A stretch of DNA of 64,000 nucleotides from Raphanus sativus (lineage: Eukaryota > Streptophyta > Magnoliopsida > Brassicales > Brassicaceae), in assembly GCF_000801105.2 (NCBI RefSeq), contig NC_079514.1, positions 43,900,515 through 43,964,514 on the forward strand, read 5' to 3'. Made by a program: the position numbers and the translations under genes. Shown here piece after piece: positions 62,373-64,000 of the stretch (position 1 is the first letter of the stretch; the number at the start of each line of letters is the position of its first letter). The notes under the pieces were generated by a model, which did not search any database, was not told the origin of the DNA, and saw only the letters and a list, made by a program, of their open reading frames with translations.

Positions 62373-63243
62373 TCATTCTCTCCTCTCTCACTATCTATTG
62401 CTCTCACATACTCTCTGCCCCACAGATACAGTGTAAAAACAATTTAACGAAACAATAGTTTATCATGATCAATCAAGCTCAAAGATGGAGTCCAAGAAGA
62501 GAAATACTCACATATATTTATACAGAAAAACAACGGCTTGTAGATCGAAACAAATCATTGAAGAAGACATCGTGGGGGGAGTGAATCAATGGAGTAAACA
62601 CGACGCCATTACTCGGACCGTTTCAGATGGTGAGAGGGAGATAAGACGTCAAAGATTCATTGCCGTATTTCAGTAAACTTGAGATTGAACAGAAATGAAG
62701 CTCTCGTGAGGAAGACGATGAAGTCTGAGAGGATTTGGAAATGAATATTATTTCTGTTAAGAGTAAAATATCAATGTACAAGTGATTATATACGACTATC
62801 ATCTATCCGGTACAAACCGGTTATCACTAAACCTAAACATAATGTATAAACTACTTCATCATACTTAATACCGTACGAAAGAGAGAGAGAGCTCGTTTCT
62901 TCGATACAGAAAAAATAGGGTTCATCGGCTCTGAGAGAGATGAAGTTGAGAAATTACGGTGAAGTTAATCCTTGAAACGGATTGGGAGAGATGAGAAATG
63001 GAAGGGGTGGGAGTTGAAAGGTAAGCGATGAAGAAGATAGGTTTACGACAACACCGCGTGGAGAATGGAGACTCACTTGGGATGGGCTACAGCCGTGAGA
63101 TCAGAAAGGGCCGTAAAAATATAAGCCAAAACATGATAGATCGTAAATGAAATGACGTGGACGATTACTTAAATTCTATTGGTCGAATTTACTATCCTAC
63201 GTGGATAGTCTAAGAGGGCTTTGTATGCCCCTTTTAGTATAGT
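62373..63243 (-). promoter_or_regulatory. Leader or promoter-like part of Helitron C
   Basis: CT-rich, leader-like minus-strand sequence with no open frame of quality. It extends to the Helitron 5' end and could supply a promoter for the captured exons. Confidence 0.3.
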
Positions 63244-63900
63244 TTTGATTTCCTCTTTAGCTTATTCTGCTGATTTCACTCCTTTAAAGAATGTTTTGGT
63301 TGATTTTCCCAAACTTGATGCAAACATTTGTTCCTCTTCACGCTTGTTCCTGATAGGCCCCTTCTTGATTGTGTCTTTTTTTTTTCTTCTTCTTCTTGTT
63401 GCTGATACTTGTTCAACATTTGTTTCTCTTCACGTTTGTATTCTGAAGTTGTGCTTTCATTGGACCTTGGGATACGTTTCTCTCATGATTTACATTCAGA
63501 ATAAACATTGAGCTGAACAATGAAAAGAAAAATTCTCCCATGTTGAATAGTGATGTTTTATTAGTTTTTTTTTTCATTTCTTGTGTTTGAGAATACAACA
63601 CAAAATTAGTTTCGCCAGGCTTCTGATAGAGTGACGCAAATTCAGAAAATTGTTTGCAGTTGTATCCTGGGATTCATTACGTTATTGAACCGTCGCATTA
63701 CGGGACATATTTTGAGTTAAGGAAAGAGATAGTATCTCGCCTCTGCAGTTGTATCATCATTTTCTTACTATTTGGTATAGTTTTATTATTTTTTATTCTT
63801 TACAATATTCAGTAATCCTAGTTTATAAAATACGGTTCTATCAGTCTTAACTCAAAATATCCATTTATTGTTTTGACCTAACCGGACTGATTATTGTAAA
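63244..63900. other. Spacer right of Helitron C
   Basis: No coding frame or element end is recognised apart from a weak 96-codon open frame (63221-63511) of hydrophobic composition that crosses the Helitron boundary and is probably chance. Confidence 0.35.
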
Positions 63901-64000
63901 AAGATTGATTATGGTAAGTGTTGGGTCGCTCCCTGTCATACATTAGTTGTATGATATAATTTAAAAACAAAATAGTAAAAAGATGAACTATTAAATAAGT
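63901..64000 (+). repeat. Direct repeat, right copy (runs off the window)
   Basis: Matches 52977-53079 over its whole visible length, with small differences in the first 35 bases. The copy continues past the window edge, so its true length is unknown. Confidence 0.9.

Larger units (their letters stand above)
59685..63243 (-). mobile_element. Gene-capturing non-autonomous Helitron (Helitron C)
   Basis: On the minus strand the proposed 5' end is CTATACTAAAAGGGG (63242 leftward), the usual Helitron start with the first T changed. The next 90 bases (TCCACGTAGGATAG, CGACCAATAGAATTTAAG, GTCCACGTCATTTC) match the start of Helitron B in layout. The 3' end is a perfect hairpin CCGCGCGTAGCGCGG (59698-59712), a spacer, and CTAG at 59685-59688 followed by T. 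The 3.56-kb body has no Rep/helicase coding. It carries, all on the minus strand, fragments of a UDP-glucose 4-epimerase, an HD-ZIP IV factor and an F-box/LRR protein. Confidence 0.75.

Noticed and set aside
62485..62676. 63-residue plus-strand protein in Helitron C
   Set aside because: It is opposite in sense to all captured fragments, with no family match that I can recognise.
63221..63511. 96-residue hydrophobic protein
   Set aside because: The composition follows T-rich sequence, it crosses the Helitron boundary, and no domain or splice context supports it.

Overview
This window is plant nuclear DNA, almost certainly from a Brassica-like member of the Brassicaceae. The evidence is spliced plant genes with AT-rich introns, Brassicaceae-type Helitrons (TC start, GC-rich terminal hairpin, CTAG end), a tRNA-derived SINE, copia, LINE and hAT elements, and four genes that I recall lying near each other on Arabidopsis chromosome 3 (FATA, the kelch gene At3g24760, the B3 gene At3g24850, EAF1). 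That synteny is from memory, and the order here is not strictly collinear.

Layout. 1-5.9 kb: two Helitrons joined head to tail; the second carries decayed exon fragments, a Mutator-type foldback MITE and a SINE. 6.6-8.8 kb: a small HSF-like gene, a decayed partial copy of its 3' end, and an orphan exon. 10.3-13.1 kb: a 5'-truncated LINE. 15.75-17.64 kb: an intact six-exon acyl-ACP thioesterase (FATA). 18.9-20.7 kb: Helitron ends and repeats. 22.0-23.1 kb: an F-box/kelch gene with one frameshift. 23.7-38 kb: a transposon graveyard holding two hAT pieces, a large foldback structure, a 663-bp unit in three tandem copies, and a roughly 1.83-kb unit (copia tail, LTR, LINE tail) in three tandem copies. 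38.7-46.8 kb: a 21-exon EAF1 (NuA4 scaffold) gene on the minus strand with one apparent 1-nt deletion just before its SANT domain. 47.4-52.9 kb: AT-rich Helitron debris. 53.49-58.35 kb: a young copia element with nearly identical LTRs and a CTCTG target duplication, inserted about 100 bp upstream of a B3-domain gene (58.4-59.3 kb) that itself carries an in-frame stop. 59.7-63.2 kb: a roughly 3.6-kb Helitron on the minus strand carrying same-sense fragments of three unrelated genes.

The resident genes act in separate processes: plastid fatty-acid chain termination (FATA), chromatin acetylation scaffolding (EAF1), ubiquitin-ligase substrate choice (F-box) and transcription (B3, HSF-like). They do not form a pathway. 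The most notable structure is the gene-capturing Helitron at 59.7-63.2 kb, with UDP-glucose 4-epimerase, HD-ZIP IV and F-box/LRR pieces lined up on one strand with splice sites still visible. I found no CRISPR array, rRNA gene or convincing free-standing tRNA gene.
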